Shown here: piece by piece, positions 7,779 to 15,600 of the stretch
Numbering within the stretch: position 1 is the first letter of the stretch
Layout of the letters: the number at the start of each line of letters is the position of its first letter
DNA from: Dunaliella salina
Lineage: Eukaryota; Chlorophyta; Chlorophyceae; Chlamydomonadales; Dunaliellaceae
Assembly (NCBI GenBank): GCA_002284615.2
Contig: MU069494.1
Location: forward strand, 84,582 to 103,150
Length of the DNA: 18,569 bases
Direction of reading: 5' to 3'
Position numbers and translations under genes: made by a program
Notes under the pieces: model-generated
Database searches by the model: none
The model's input: the letters and a program-made list of their open reading frames with translations, nothing else
What the model was told of the DNA's origin: nothing

Positions 7779-8280
7779 TCACACGTGTCTTGTTGATACG
7801 ACGGTAAACAGGAAGGGTGTTTGTTTCAGTGCTTTTGTAGGCAATGATTCTTTGGATAGAGGATGTGTTCAGTTCTTGTTGTGGGGCAAGGTTGACAAGA
7901 GCTGCCAGCCTGTTCAGTGCAATTTTGCATTTGTTGTTTACCTTGGGGTGTTTAGCCTGAAGTTGAGAAACTGAGATGATGTGAGTTTTGCGTGGAGGTG
8001 TAAGCTCATGTAGCCCACTGATTCCCATTTTCAGCAGAAGTTGCATTATGCAGGTGATGAGAGTAGGGAGATTGTGTGGAGGTGGCTTGTGCAAGGTAAG
8101 GGCTTCACAAATGTGCTCTAGCTCCTCCTTGGACATACTAGTGCCATTTTTCATGAGATGGAGCATGCTGGAATGGATGCTAGTGAGCTGGCGAGCGCGC
8201 ATGTTATAGTTGAGCTGACGTTTAACGTGCTGAATCCACATTAGTTTTCTTTTTTTCATACCTTGTGGTGGAGGGGACAC
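7720..8280 (-). pseudogene. Copy A: N-terminal helical region
   Basis: Open for 186 codons on the minus strand. Two in-frame ATGs fall inside the right TIR (8280 and 8259); the second gives a basic start MKKRKLMWIQHVKRQ. The protein is helical and includes KEELEHICEAL, LPTLITCIMQLLLKMGISGL and KIALNRLAALV. No family recognised. Its end overlaps the next frame and is probably one frameshift away from it. The other copies in the window do not preserve this part, so it cannot be checked by comparison here. Confidence 0.45.
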
Positions 8281-8374
8281 ACGGCTCTTTCTGAGCCAAT
8301 GTGTCTCCCTTTCCTTAATTGATGTAGGGAGAGTTTCTCTGCCTACGTAGTTTTTCTTTTCTTTTCTTTCTTGG
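8234..8374 (+). repeat. Right TIR of copy A
   Basis: Inverted match to 2995-3137. The core CTACGTA, GAGAGTTTCTCTGCC and the GGCTC/GAGCC hairpin are conserved, and the outer tract is TTTTTCTTTTCTTTTCTTTC. Immediately outside, TTGGCGACAATTT resumes the RNase H coding sequence of copy D. The ATG candidates for the minus-strand gene lie within this TIR. Confidence 0.85.
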
Positions 8375-8450
8375 CGACAATTTCTCTGCTATCATTACCA
8401 AACATGCAGACATTGCATTAGACAGCCTCACCCCTCTCAAACAAATATGT
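8375..8450 (+). pseudogene. Copy D, middle part of RNase H
   Basis: Plus-strand continuation of the 2733-2994 piece: SAIITKHADIALDSLTPLKQIC, matching copy A's IITKHADIASDSLTSL and including the third catalytic Asp. It stops at CAAATATGT, the target duplication of the 455-bp MITE, and continues in the same frame from 8906. Confidence 0.8.
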
Positions 8451-8905
8451 CAGAGGGGGGTATCTGAGGCAAAAAACCAGTTGTTTTTTACATGCTCCCT
8501 AAGTACGTTTTCCCTGAATCGGTAGATTGAAGCTTGGTATCCCCTGGTAGCTTTCTCTAGCACTGAAGTATGTTTTTACCCAGTTGAGGGAGCTGTGCCT
8601 AATCAACCGCGGCGTGAACCCTAGTTTTTATCACGAAACCTCCATTCTGGACCACCTACTGATTTTTTGCTATTTTTCCATGAAAAGCACCAAAGTAAGG
8701 TTTACATGACCCATGTGAGCTTTAACACAGTGTATCTCAGCACGCAGGGTGAATTACACAAGTAAAAGCACGTTTCTGAGTAGTTTATAACGCCAGCTAA
8801 CTTCAAGGCTAAAACTGTCCCAGTCGGACAAAGTGGCTGTGAGTCACTGCACTTTCAAGGCAAAAAAGGAGCATATTTGGGCACTTGCTCAGGTAGCCCC
8901 CTCTG
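8451..8905. mobile_element. 455-bp MITE with 9-bp target duplication
   Basis: The ends CAGAGGGGGGTATCTGAG and the complement of CAGAGGGGGCTACCTGAG differ at two positions. The flanks are perfect direct repeats CAAATATGT (8442-8450 and 8906-8914). Removing the element and one repeat restores the RNase H frame of copy D (KQICKQVLHPEKHPR). There is no open frame of note inside. The TIR start CAGAGG recalls hAT elements, but a 9-bp duplication is more usual for Mutator-like ones, so I leave the superfamily open. Confidence 0.88.
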
Positions 8906-9500
8906 CAAATATGTAAACAAGTTCTTCACCCTGAGAAACACCCGAGGCATACTCAAGGAGACGTCCTTAAAATGATTTCAACTCTCACTAGAGACTTCCA
9001 TACCAAAATTCAAATTTACGAAGTGAAGTCCCATGCTGGTATTGCTGGAAATGAATGTGCAGATGCTATTGCAAAACATCAGGCAAAGCAAGCCCAGAAC
9101 TGCGTGGCAGACACCAAGATTCCTGGTGCAGGTCCAGGTGGAAACCCATTTACAAATATTTTCTGGTTAGCCAAGGAAGAAAGAGTGCATGCTGCAGGCA
9201 CATCTGCGGGTCCACCACCCGCCCATAAGCTCACCTATTTACCCAATCTTCAAGATGCCCTCAAATCCCATATGCATACTAAACACAAGCTTGGGATATG
9301 GCAAAACAGGCTACTACTCTTGCTATCAAAACTGATTACTGCAAGTAGATAAAAAAATCAGCAATGCCTTCAGGAATATGCCTAACATTTCTGTACCCAT
9401 GAAGCGTACCATCCTGCAGTACCGCACAGGCACCCTCTACAACCAAAAACGTGCAGTACGTTTTAAAAGGTCAGCTAATCCATCCTGCCTCACACCCTGA
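8906..9500 (+). pseudogene. Copy D, 3' part: end of RNase H and CCHC region
   Basis: Plus strand: KMISTLTRDFHTKIQIYEVKSH, SHAGIAGNECADAIAKHQ, then NPFTNIFWLAKEER (keeping the Leu codon that is a stop in copy A), HKLTYLPNLQDALKSHMHTKHKLG, a frameshift near 9300, then MPNISVPMKRTILQYRTGTLYNQKRAVRFK. Homology ends near 9500 at the expected CCHC knuckle, where a TGA follows PSCLTP. The nuclease domain is missing. Confidence 0.8.
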
Positions 9501-9817
9501 CATCTGTGATGAAGTTGGAAGGCAAGCTGCGCTGCAAGTCCACGGCTCCAGCTCTGTCCATGAAGGCATCCTCCCTTGCATCACATTGAATGACTAATGG
9601 GGAGTTGGTCACTCAATATGATGAATGGCAACGGGGCATCACCAAAAGGTCCAAGCAGCTACCGGACGTTAATTGCGGCATTGGACCTGAAAAGCAAAGC
9701 TAGGCTAGTCACACCTTGGTTTTCTCATTGGGTGTGCAGGGTTGAACAGCAAGCCCTTGACTGCAAGCATACCCAGTGGCAGATGCAGAGCAGCGGCAGG
9801 CAACATGCATGAGTTAA
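9501..9817. other. Unassigned DNA between copies D and A2
   Basis: About 300 bp not homologous to the elements. A plus-strand stretch reads ELVTQYDEWQRGITKRSKQL with a protein-like look but no start, and stop codons on both sides; another short frame (9597-9812) overlaps it. I cannot assign either. Confidence 0.3.
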
Positions 9818-9912
9818 AATGGAAAGAAAAGAGGAACTTCATAGGCAGAGAAACTTTCCCTACATCAATTCAGGAAAAGGAGACACAATAGCTCAAAAAA
9901 GAGCCATCGTCA
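9818..9912 (+). repeat. Outer part of the left TIR of copy A2
   Basis: An A/G-rich start (GGAAAGAAAAGAGG), then CATAGGCAGAGAAACT, TACATCAATTCAGGAAAAGG and AGCTCAAAAAAGAGCC, aligned with the left TIR of copy A. The match stops after GAGCCATCG and resumes at about 11811 (TCCCATCCACCACAAGG), so a 1.9-kb element has split it. Confidence 0.75.
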
Positions 9913-9989
9913 GAAAGTTTTGGTTTCTCTGTTATGATTAAACTGAAGGTGTTCTGGTTCAGAGGCTGCCAGTTTTGGAGCATCATTAA

Positions 9990-11075
9990 GAGCCTCTTGT
10001 GATGTTTTGAATCAGAATACAGCTGGTCTGATTCGGACTAACATTAACTTGACCCCATCTGCCTACTCACGCAATGTCTGAACGGCCTCTGAATCAGTGT
10101 CCAACTTCTCAGAGTCAGACCAATTCATCTAATTTCCCATCTGCCTTGTGATGGACCCTCTGCAGGCGCTCTGAATCAGAATAATGTTAGTCTGATTCAT
10201 ATTTGCCCCATCTGCCTATTCACACAATGTCTGAACTGCCTCTGAATCAGTGCCCAACTTCTCAAAGTCAGACCAATTCATCGAGGTTCCCATCTGCCTT
10301 GTGATGGACCCTCTGAATGGGCTCTGAATCGAAATAATATTTGTCTGATTCATACTTTGCCCCATCTGCCTCTTCACACAATGTTTGAAGTGCCTCTAGA
10401 GGTCAGAATTAATGTCCAACTTCCCAAAGTCAGACCAATTCATCTAAATTCCCATCTGCCTTGTGATGGACCCTCTGAAGGTACTTTGAATCAGAGTAAT
10501 GTTTGTCTGATTCATACTTTGCCCCATCTGCCTCTTCACACAATGTCTGAAATGCCTCTAGAGGTCTGAATCAGTGTCCAACTTCTCAGAGTCAGACCAA
10601 TTCATCTAAGTTCCCATCTGCCTCGTGATGGACCCTCTGAAGGCACTCTAAATCAGAGTAATGTTTGTCTGATTCAAACTTTGCCCCATCTGCCTCTTCA
10701 CACAATGTCTGAACTGCCTCTGAATCAGTGCCCAACTTCTCAGAGTCAGACCAATTCATCCAAGTTTCCATCTGCCTTGTGATGGACCCTCTGAAGGCGC
10801 TCTGAATCAAAGTAATGTCTGTCTGATTCAAACTTTGCCCCATCTGCATTTTCATACAATGTCTGAACTGCCTCTGAATCAGTGTTCAACTTCTCAGAGT
10901 CAGATCGATTCATCTAAGTTCACATCTTGCCTTGTGATGGACCCTCTGAAGGCGCTCTGAATCGAAATAATGTTTGATTCATACTTTGCCCCATCTGCCT
11001 CTTCACACAATGTCTGAACTGCCTCTGAATCAGTGTCCAACTTCTCAGAGTCAGACCAATTCATCTAAGTTCCCA
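9990..11075 (+). repeat. Satellite array, 151-162-bp units
   Basis: Units counted from CCCCATCTGCC start at 10053, 10206, 10360, 10522, 10684, 10838 and 10989, with lengths of 153, 154, 162, 162, 154 and 151 bp. A partial unit precedes and another follows. The two 162-bp units share an extra TAGAGGT stretch, which suggests recent duplication of that pair. Each unit carries TCTGAATCAG, TCTGATTCA and GAGTCAGACC motifs. Short plus- and minus-strand frames across it are by-products of the repeat. Confidence 0.92.
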
Positions 11076-11171
11076 TGCAAAGTTCTGATGAAGAACACCC
11101 ATCTGTTTCAGAACTACCTTCTGAAATGGCTTTGAGTCAGAGGGTGCAAAGTCTGCGATGCAAGAGGTGGT

Positions 11172-11519
11172 GTGTTTCTTCAACTGCCACTGTCGATGGT
11201 GAGGAAACATATTGCAAGGTCTTTTGCCCACAGTGAGGCTCATCCTGTGCATGCACAGCCTACGAAAGGAAAAGGAAAAGGAAAAGCTACGCAAGCGGGA
11301 CTAGCCCCCAAGCATCATGGGAGAAACGACCTTAGCACCCGGTACAGGGCCCGCCTTATCGAACCTTCACAGAATCAAACCCACGCCCTCCACGTCCCTT
11401 TCGAGGATGCGATCCGAATAGACCACACCATGTTCCCGCCTACGGATGAGCTCATTGTGTACAGGGTATCCAACGGATTGTTATGCATATACTTCAAGTC
11501 CTGCTCGAGAAAGCGCTAG
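11172..11519 (+). CDS. Hypothetical ORF in the 1.9-kb element
   Basis: A 115-codon plus-strand frame after the satellite. It has a basic KGKGKGKATQAG stretch, then LSTRYRARLIEPSQNQTHALHVPFEDAIRIDHTMFPPTDELIVYRVSNG. The second half looks like ordinary protein and would end at TAG near 11519. No family recognised and no homologue elsewhere in the window. It could be a remnant exon of the element's own gene or captured host sequence. Confidence 0.3.
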   Translation: MFLQLPLSMVRKHIARSFAHSEAHPVHAQPTKGKGKGKATQAGLAPKHHGRNDLSTRYRARLIEPSQNQTHALHVPFEDAIRIDHTMFPPTDELIVYRVSNGLLCIYFKSCSRKR

Positions 11520-11589
11520 GACCCATTGTCCAGTAAGAGTGCACAGCTGCAATACGTCCCCAGTACGATTCCTACACCACTGTCTTGTT

Positions 11590-11760
11590 CACTTGGAGGG
11601 TCTGAATTGGGTCTGAATCTGAGGCATTCAGGGACCGAGCAGGTGGTATGACTAGGGATCAGAGGGTCTGAATCAGATAAAAAGGGGGCTGAATGGGGGT
11701 CTGGCTATTTGTCTGAATCAGACACTCCCTATGTGGCTGAATCAGAGCCTACCAGAGGGG
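11590..11760 (+). repeat. Dispersed TCTGA-N-TCAGA motifs outside the array
   Basis: Beyond the satellite, single motifs recur irregularly: GGTCTGAATTGG, GTCTGAATCTGAGG, GGTCTGAATCAGA, GTCTGAATCAGAC and GCTGAATCAGAG. GTCTGA-A-TCAGAC is a perfect 6+6 palindrome about a single central base. Together with the array this makes the element's interior dense in one short inverted motif. Confidence 0.6.
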
Positions 11761-11810
11761 ATCCCTTTCGATCAAAGCAGGTTCAGAGAAATAAAACTTT
11801 CCAACGGTGA

Positions 11811-12240
11811 GTCCCATCCACCACAAGGTATGAAAAAGAGAAAACTATTGGGGATCTGGAGGGTTACTAGTTACTAGAAATACCTGGCTATGGGAAGTAT
11901 TCATGTTTTCAATTGCGCAGTGTGTGGCGACTAGTTTGTGGGAATATTGAACAGAATGGGCATGAAGTTGTTGAGCAAGCTTCGTGGCACGCTGGTGATC
12001 CAATCCTAGTTGTTTTAATTGTTTAAGGGTATGTTCAGTGTAAATAGTTCCACCAACACCCAGGGGGATAGGGTGAATTGTAACAGCTTTAGCGTTAATA
12101 AGTTAACAAAGGCCTGCATGCTGCTGCTTTGCCGTTCAACTGATGCTCTGACCTTGTGTCTTCACAGAACTTGATTTCTATTATAGGTGTATGTGGCGTT
12201 CATTTGCATTTAATTCATGGGCTGCTGCAGGGCTGAAGAG
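11811..12240 (-). pseudogene. Copy A2: C-terminal nuclease part and inner TIR
   Basis: Minus strand: HELNANERHIHL, then after an indel IEIKFCEDTRSEHQL, a broken stretch, VGGTIYTEHTLKQLKQLGLD, RATKLAQQLHAHSVQYSHKLVATHCAIE and an NPPDPQ end with TAG at 11847-11845. The CCACCACAAGG inner TIR follows. Very close to copy A. The upstream side is cut at about 12240 by copy B; the earlier coding part of A2 reappears at 14926-15066. Confidence 0.75.
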
Positions 12241-12255
12241 AAAGGTTTGGAGATA

Positions 12256-12401
12256 GAAAGAAAAAAAAGAAAAGAAAAGAAAAACTATGCAGGCAGCGAA
12301 AACACTCCCCACATCAATTAAGGAAAAGGAGATACCTAGGGCCAAGGCACCGTGTATCCGCTTCACCAAGAGAAAGCAGAAGAAGAAAGTCAGTGGGGAT
12401 C
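12256..12401 (+). repeat. Left TIR of copy B
   Basis: GAAAGAAAAAAAAGAAAAG, then AACTATGCAGGCAGCGAAAAC, CCCCACATCAATTAAGG and a diverged hairpin zone (CCTAGGGCCAAGGC). CTTCACCAAGAGAAAG replaces CCACCACAAGG of copy A. It aligns with A's left TIR at perhaps 70%. B's terminal NPPDPH and TGA (12392-12390) lie inside it, as in copy A. Confidence 0.7.
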
Positions 12402-13835
12402 AGGTGGGTTACCAGCAGTATCCCGTGCCTGACCTTGTTGAGAGTTGAAAAAGGTCTTCTCAAGAGCGCATCTGGTGCTGGCAAGTTTGTAGGCATACAT
12501 GACAGAATGAGCATGAAGCTTCCGAACAAGTTTTGTGGCCTTTTAAGTGTCCAAACCAAGCTCCTTTAGAGGCTCCAATGTGTGTGGGGTGTAGATGACT
12601 CCTCCCACACCTAACAGGATAGTATGGAGGGTGACTTGAGCTGAGGCCCTAGAAAGATGACGACAAAGGTCGCGGTGCTGCTGCTTGGAGGCCTCAAACT
12701 GGCTGTTGGGCCGTGTGTCCTCACAGTACTTGACTTCTACAAGGTGGATGTGTCTCTGATCTGGGTGGAGCTGACTGGGGTCACAAGCCTTGGATGTGGG
12801 TGGAGTGGCTGTGGCTGGCGCTGAGTCCTCCCTATTTCCCCCGCGCCCCTCTGCACTTCTCAATTCATAACGAGGTTTCGANCTAGACGCTCTTTCCAGA
12901 GGAACAAATAATAGAGCATCAGGCCGGCTGGAAGTGAGCCCATCCTTATTAGGGAAGCGGCGTGGGAAAATATATTTAGGGAGGGTCCTATTTGTAGCAC
13001 GTTCTGGGGTCTGTAGGTCTTGCAAGGCAAGACGGCCTGCACTGCCAGTGTCCATGGAGGCAACACCTGCCCCAAGAGGGCCTTTGCTGATGGCTTTTAG
13101 GAGGATTCTGCTGGCAATATTACGTCGCTCAACCACCATACCAGACATGGTTGAACTTTTGCATCCTGACAAGATGTGAAGGACACTGTCGAGTTCCTCA
13201 CAGGTGGGGCGTTGTAGGCTGGTGGAAATTTTGAAGCGCACCGCGTGTTTTTGATTGAAGAGGGTACCTGTGCGGTACTTAAAAATGTTTTGCCTCATTT
13301 TGAAAGAGAGTGTTGGCATAGTCCAGAAGGCATTACTGAAATTTATGTGGATGTTGGGGAGTAGACTTTGGTAGAAGGAATAGTACCCTGTGTTGGTGTT
13401 GGCCTTTCCAAGTTTGTGTTTTGAGTGCATGTGCTTCCGTAAAGCATCATGGAGGTTGGAAAAGTGTTTCAGCTTTACGGCAGGTGGGTTAAGGCGTCTA
13501 GAAGCATTTGCATGAGTGCAGGAAGTTTCCTCAAAGGCAAGCCAGGTGGTGTCATGAAAAGGATTGCCTTCAAGGGTTGCACATGGGAAGGTTATGTCTG
13601 CAAGGGTGTCGTCATTCTGAATGGCCTGATGCTTGGCAATGGCATCTGCGCATTCGTTGCCGGCAATTCCAGCATGAGATTTAACCTTAAAGAAATGAAT
13701 AGGGGTAGATGAGTTGCATATGAGCTGTATGATTAACTTGAGGATGTGGCCTTGGACATGCTGGTGATGAAGTTCTGGGTAGAGTATTGCTTTCTGATCT
13801 GTCCTAGAGAGCAAAGGCTGTCGGTGGCAATGCAA
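12390..13835 (-). pseudogene. Copy B: RNase H end, CCHC region and PD-(D/E)XK nuclease
   Basis: The best-preserved frame in the family: 430 codons open from 13835 to a TAA at 12545-12543. Residues 53-64 give SHAGIAGNECAD of RNase H. The knuckle keeps C212, H220 and C225, but its first Cys is lost. The PD motif is SSRPDALLF (P305, D306), followed by a ~55-residue polar insert and HLVEVKYCEDTRP (E367, K369) with KQQH. The end is VTLHTILLGVGGVIYTPHTLEPLKELGLDT. The TAA is in frame with the further tail KATKLVRKLHAHSVMYAYKLAS...NPPDPH (TGA 12392-12390), so it looks like a CAA to TAA nonsense change. One ambiguous base is at 12882. Confidence 0.75.
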
Positions 13836-14030
13836 CGATATCCTAGGAGAATGGCAGCTGCTATTGCCGCCAATTTGGCTCTGCCAGTGGTGATGGTATG
13901 GGTGATTCCTGCTCCATTTGGCTGGACATGATTGGTGTTGTCACTGGCAGGGTGGTAGACCCCTGCACCAATCATGTGTTTTCCATTGTGTACATGGCAG
14001 CTGCCGTCCGTGTATGCCCACTCTCTCCAC
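13733..14030 (-). pseudogene. Copy B: RNase H1, N-terminal half
   Basis: Minus strand: AYTDGSCHVHNGK, GAGVYHPASDNTNHVQ, ITTGRAKLAAIAAAIL and IATDSLCSL. The first and third catalytic Asp are present, but the catalytic Glu (RAEL in copy A) is Lys (RAKL). A frameshift near 13800 separates it from the rest of the domain at 13835-13560. The Lys would abolish RNase H activity, so this copy would be dead even without frameshifts. Confidence 0.75.
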
Positions 14031-14925
14031 TTTTCACCTTTGCGTTCCAGATGAGGGCTGGATGATGTGAGTGGTGGAAGAGTTTGTTGGCTCTGAGTGT
14101 TATTCTGAGGGGTGTGTTGGTAGGCAGAGGGTAGCTTTTTGAATTTATCAAGCCAGTTTCAATTTCTGGGTGTCTGGGATTGAGGATTGGGTCATTGCTA
14201 ACATTTCTTTTCAGCCATCTTGCCTCACGGATGTCTTCTTTCAGGCCTGTGAGCNAATTTGNGTTGTTCTCNTTCAGGCGGATTCTTGCAGCGNTATTCC
14301 ANACAGCAATNATTTGTAGGCTCCAGGAGTGGCATGGGAGGACAATTTNCTGGCTNANCCAGAAGGGGGGAGTGGCATAGCTGAGTCTTTTTGAGGGNNT
14401 GGCTCCCAACGTGCAACAGNAGTGAGGGTAGGCATTCAGGAGTTTAGAGTATGGATTTGTGCTCNTAGGGCCTCCCNAGCTTGGTAAGAACATGAAGGTT
14501 GCCGTGGCGNGGCTTTGTTGCATGGCAGAAAAATGGCATGTTTGAGAGTAAGGTACATCACATGGTCATCGTAAATTGGATGGCATACTGAAAATCCTGA
14601 GAATTTGGATGAGAGGCTGTTATGGATGGCTCCAAATACCCTATCTTGGAGTGTGTCCACTCCAGTAGTTGAGGTGGCAGGGGTTGTAGTCTAGGGGAGA
14701 GGCCATTTTTCCCTGGGTTACGAGGGCCCATTTTTGCATGGCAGTGTGGATATGATTTGGAAGGATGCGTATGTATGAATCCTTGATCGTCTTACTTTGT
14801 TGCATTTTGTTGTTAAGGATTGAGCGTGAGAAAAGACCCACAAGCTCGGAGGCAAAGCTTTGGGGTGGAGGTTGAATTGTGCTGTGGATCCCATTTTCTC
14901 TGGCTCTGCTGAATGCAGCGTGGCT
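14031..14925 (-). pseudogene. Copy B: PCIF1-like domain and linker
   Basis: Minus strand: AAFSRAREN, FASELVGLFSR, ILPNHIHTAMQKWALV, QGKMASPLDYN (here the MASP motif is in frame), FGAIHNSLSSKFSGFS, CHPIYDDHVM (HPIY at 14582-14571), a frameshift near 14520, ATFMFLPS, TNPYSKLLNAYPH, LSYATPPFW, then a linker with HPEIETGLINSK. It confirms the motif series seen in copy A and shows that HPIY, not NPPF, is shared by both subfamilies. About 15 ambiguous bases fall in 14255-14510. Confidence 0.6.
14255..14510. other. Cluster of single ambiguous bases
   Basis: Around 15 isolated N positions occur within 256 bp, all in the PCIF1-like part of copy B. One other N is at 12882, also in copy B. Scattered single Ns, not a gap, suggest a consensus that could not choose between similar repeat copies or alleles. 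Confidence 0.9.
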
Positions 14926-15066
14926 ACGAGGGAAGAAATAAGTAGGTGTAGTTCTGTTCGAGGCATGTCTAGAGCGTTGGAGGTTGTGTTTTGCAATCTT
15001 ACAATCCCTTCCTATGTCTGTGTAGACCAGGCCTGCTCTCACAGGGCTTTTGCTAAGAGCTTTTAA
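14926..15066 (-). pseudogene. Copy A2: piece upstream of the nuclease domain
   Basis: Minus strand: KALSKSPVRAGLVYTDIGRDCKIAKHNLQ, then HASNRTTPTYFFPR, matching copy A's GAGLVYTDTGSDFKLAQHNLQ and HASNRTLPAYFFP. It stops at the copy B junction (about 14925) and on the other side at about 15066, next to a T8 run. With 11811-12240 it flanks copy B, so B lies inside A2. The RNase H and earlier parts of A2 are not seen beyond 15066. Confidence 0.7.
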
Positions 15067-15440
15067 ATTTTTTTTCCTTGTAGATAAAAAAACAGCTTTC
15101 TAGCACACTTTGTGGTTCCCAGCATGGTGCACGGAGCACTGAGATAAGGCCTAAAAACGCTGAGTGAGACAATTTGCCTGAGGACAGGGGAGGCCGTTAG
15201 AACGAACTCGTTGGGGCGACCTGTTGACCAGGTCCCGTGCCCTGCGCAGTGCTTGATTTAGACGAAGTGCATACGCCTTTTGCATAAAGTTGATGGAGGC
15301 TGTCTGGCGCAATTACTCATGCCAATCCTCTGCAGGATGCCTGCTTGAGGCATTTTACAGCTATGAACCATTACCCAACCGTCCCACATGAGCTTCCCTC
15401 AACAGCCTTACTAAGTCACTATACCAAGCTGATGTCTTAG
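15067..15440. other. No secure gene seen
   Basis: Mixed sequence after the A2 junction. On the minus strand a short basic helical frame (about 15290-15165) contains MQKAYALRLNQALRRARDLVNRS, bounded by stops about 50 codons apart. It could be an exon, but I have no supporting splice or homology evidence. Confidence 0.35.
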
Positions 15441-15562
15441 CATTAGTCAAGCTTGTGTCTGCATGCTTGCAATGCCGTGCCTGAGTTACGAGCATTGCAC
15501 CTCAAGCTCCCACCCAGCAACAGCAGGACAACCCCGCCTCTATGCACTTCAACCCCCTCTTC

Positions 15563-15600
<38 letters not shown>

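Larger units (their letters stand above)
2995..8374 (-). mobile_element. Copy A: TIR-bounded element with PHD, PCIF1-like, RNase H and PD-(D/E)XK domains
   Basis: A 5.38-kb unit (about 5.0 kb without its MITE) bounded by ~140-bp inverted repeats and inserted in the RNase H region of copy D. All recognisable coding sequence is on the minus strand, from an ATG in the right TIR to a TAG in the left TIR. The frame would encode one protein of roughly 1,570 residues if a 55-nt intron is spliced and the MITE and frameshifts are ignored. No reverse transcriptase and no known transposase signature is present. Target duplication is at most 1-2 bp (a T), since the native GAATTGGC appears split as GAAT...TTGGC. 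A decayed non-LTR element with coincidental inverted 3' ends is the main alternative, but the precise split of D argues for insertion as one unit. Confidence 0.7.
9913..11801. mobile_element. 1.9-kb TIR element carrying a satellite, inside A2's TIR
   Basis: The ends are an imperfect inverted pair: GAAAGTTTTGGTTTCTCTG (9913-9931) and the complement of CAGAGAAATAAAACTTTC (11784-11801), with one indel and one mismatch. The position is exactly where A2's TIR is interrupted. Flanks CCATCGTCA and CCAACGGTGA may be a decayed 9-10-bp target duplication. The interior is dominated by a ~155-bp satellite and by many CTGA(A/T)TCAG motifs. No transposase recognised. Confidence 0.55.
12256..14925 (-). mobile_element. 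Copy B: second subfamily, inserted in copy A2
   Basis: Minus-strand copy with left TIR, nuclease, CCHC, RNase H and PCIF1-like domains. It is roughly 55-65% similar to copy A in protein by eye, so it belongs to a different subfamily. Its left end lies inside A2's nuclease domain. Its other end is not a TIR: at about 14925 the PCIF1-like region meets A2 sequence directly (YFFPR to SHAAF), so the N-terminal half (PHD and upstream) is absent. Either B was truncated on insertion or a deletion removed B's right end together with adjacent A2 sequence. Confidence 0.7.

Noticed and set aside
2995..8374. Copy A as an LTR retrotransposon or endogenous virus
   Set aside because: The ends are inverted, not direct; no gag, protease, integrase or reverse transcriptase was found.
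10357..10855. Short ORFs inside the satellite
   Set aside because: They only translate the repeat unit.
9990..11075. CRISPR-like reading of the regularly spaced repeat
   Set aside because: Whole 151-162-bp units repeat with no unique spacers; this is a satellite in a eukaryotic setting.
14926..15000. TTTCTTCCCTCGTAG on the minus strand as a splice acceptor for copy B
   Set aside because: The same bases align with copy A's coding sequence for YFFP, so it is A2 coding sequence and the resemblance is by chance.
15165..15290. Short basic minus-strand frame (MQKAYALRLNQAL...)
   Set aside because: About 45 codons, no splice or homology support; kept only as a remark.
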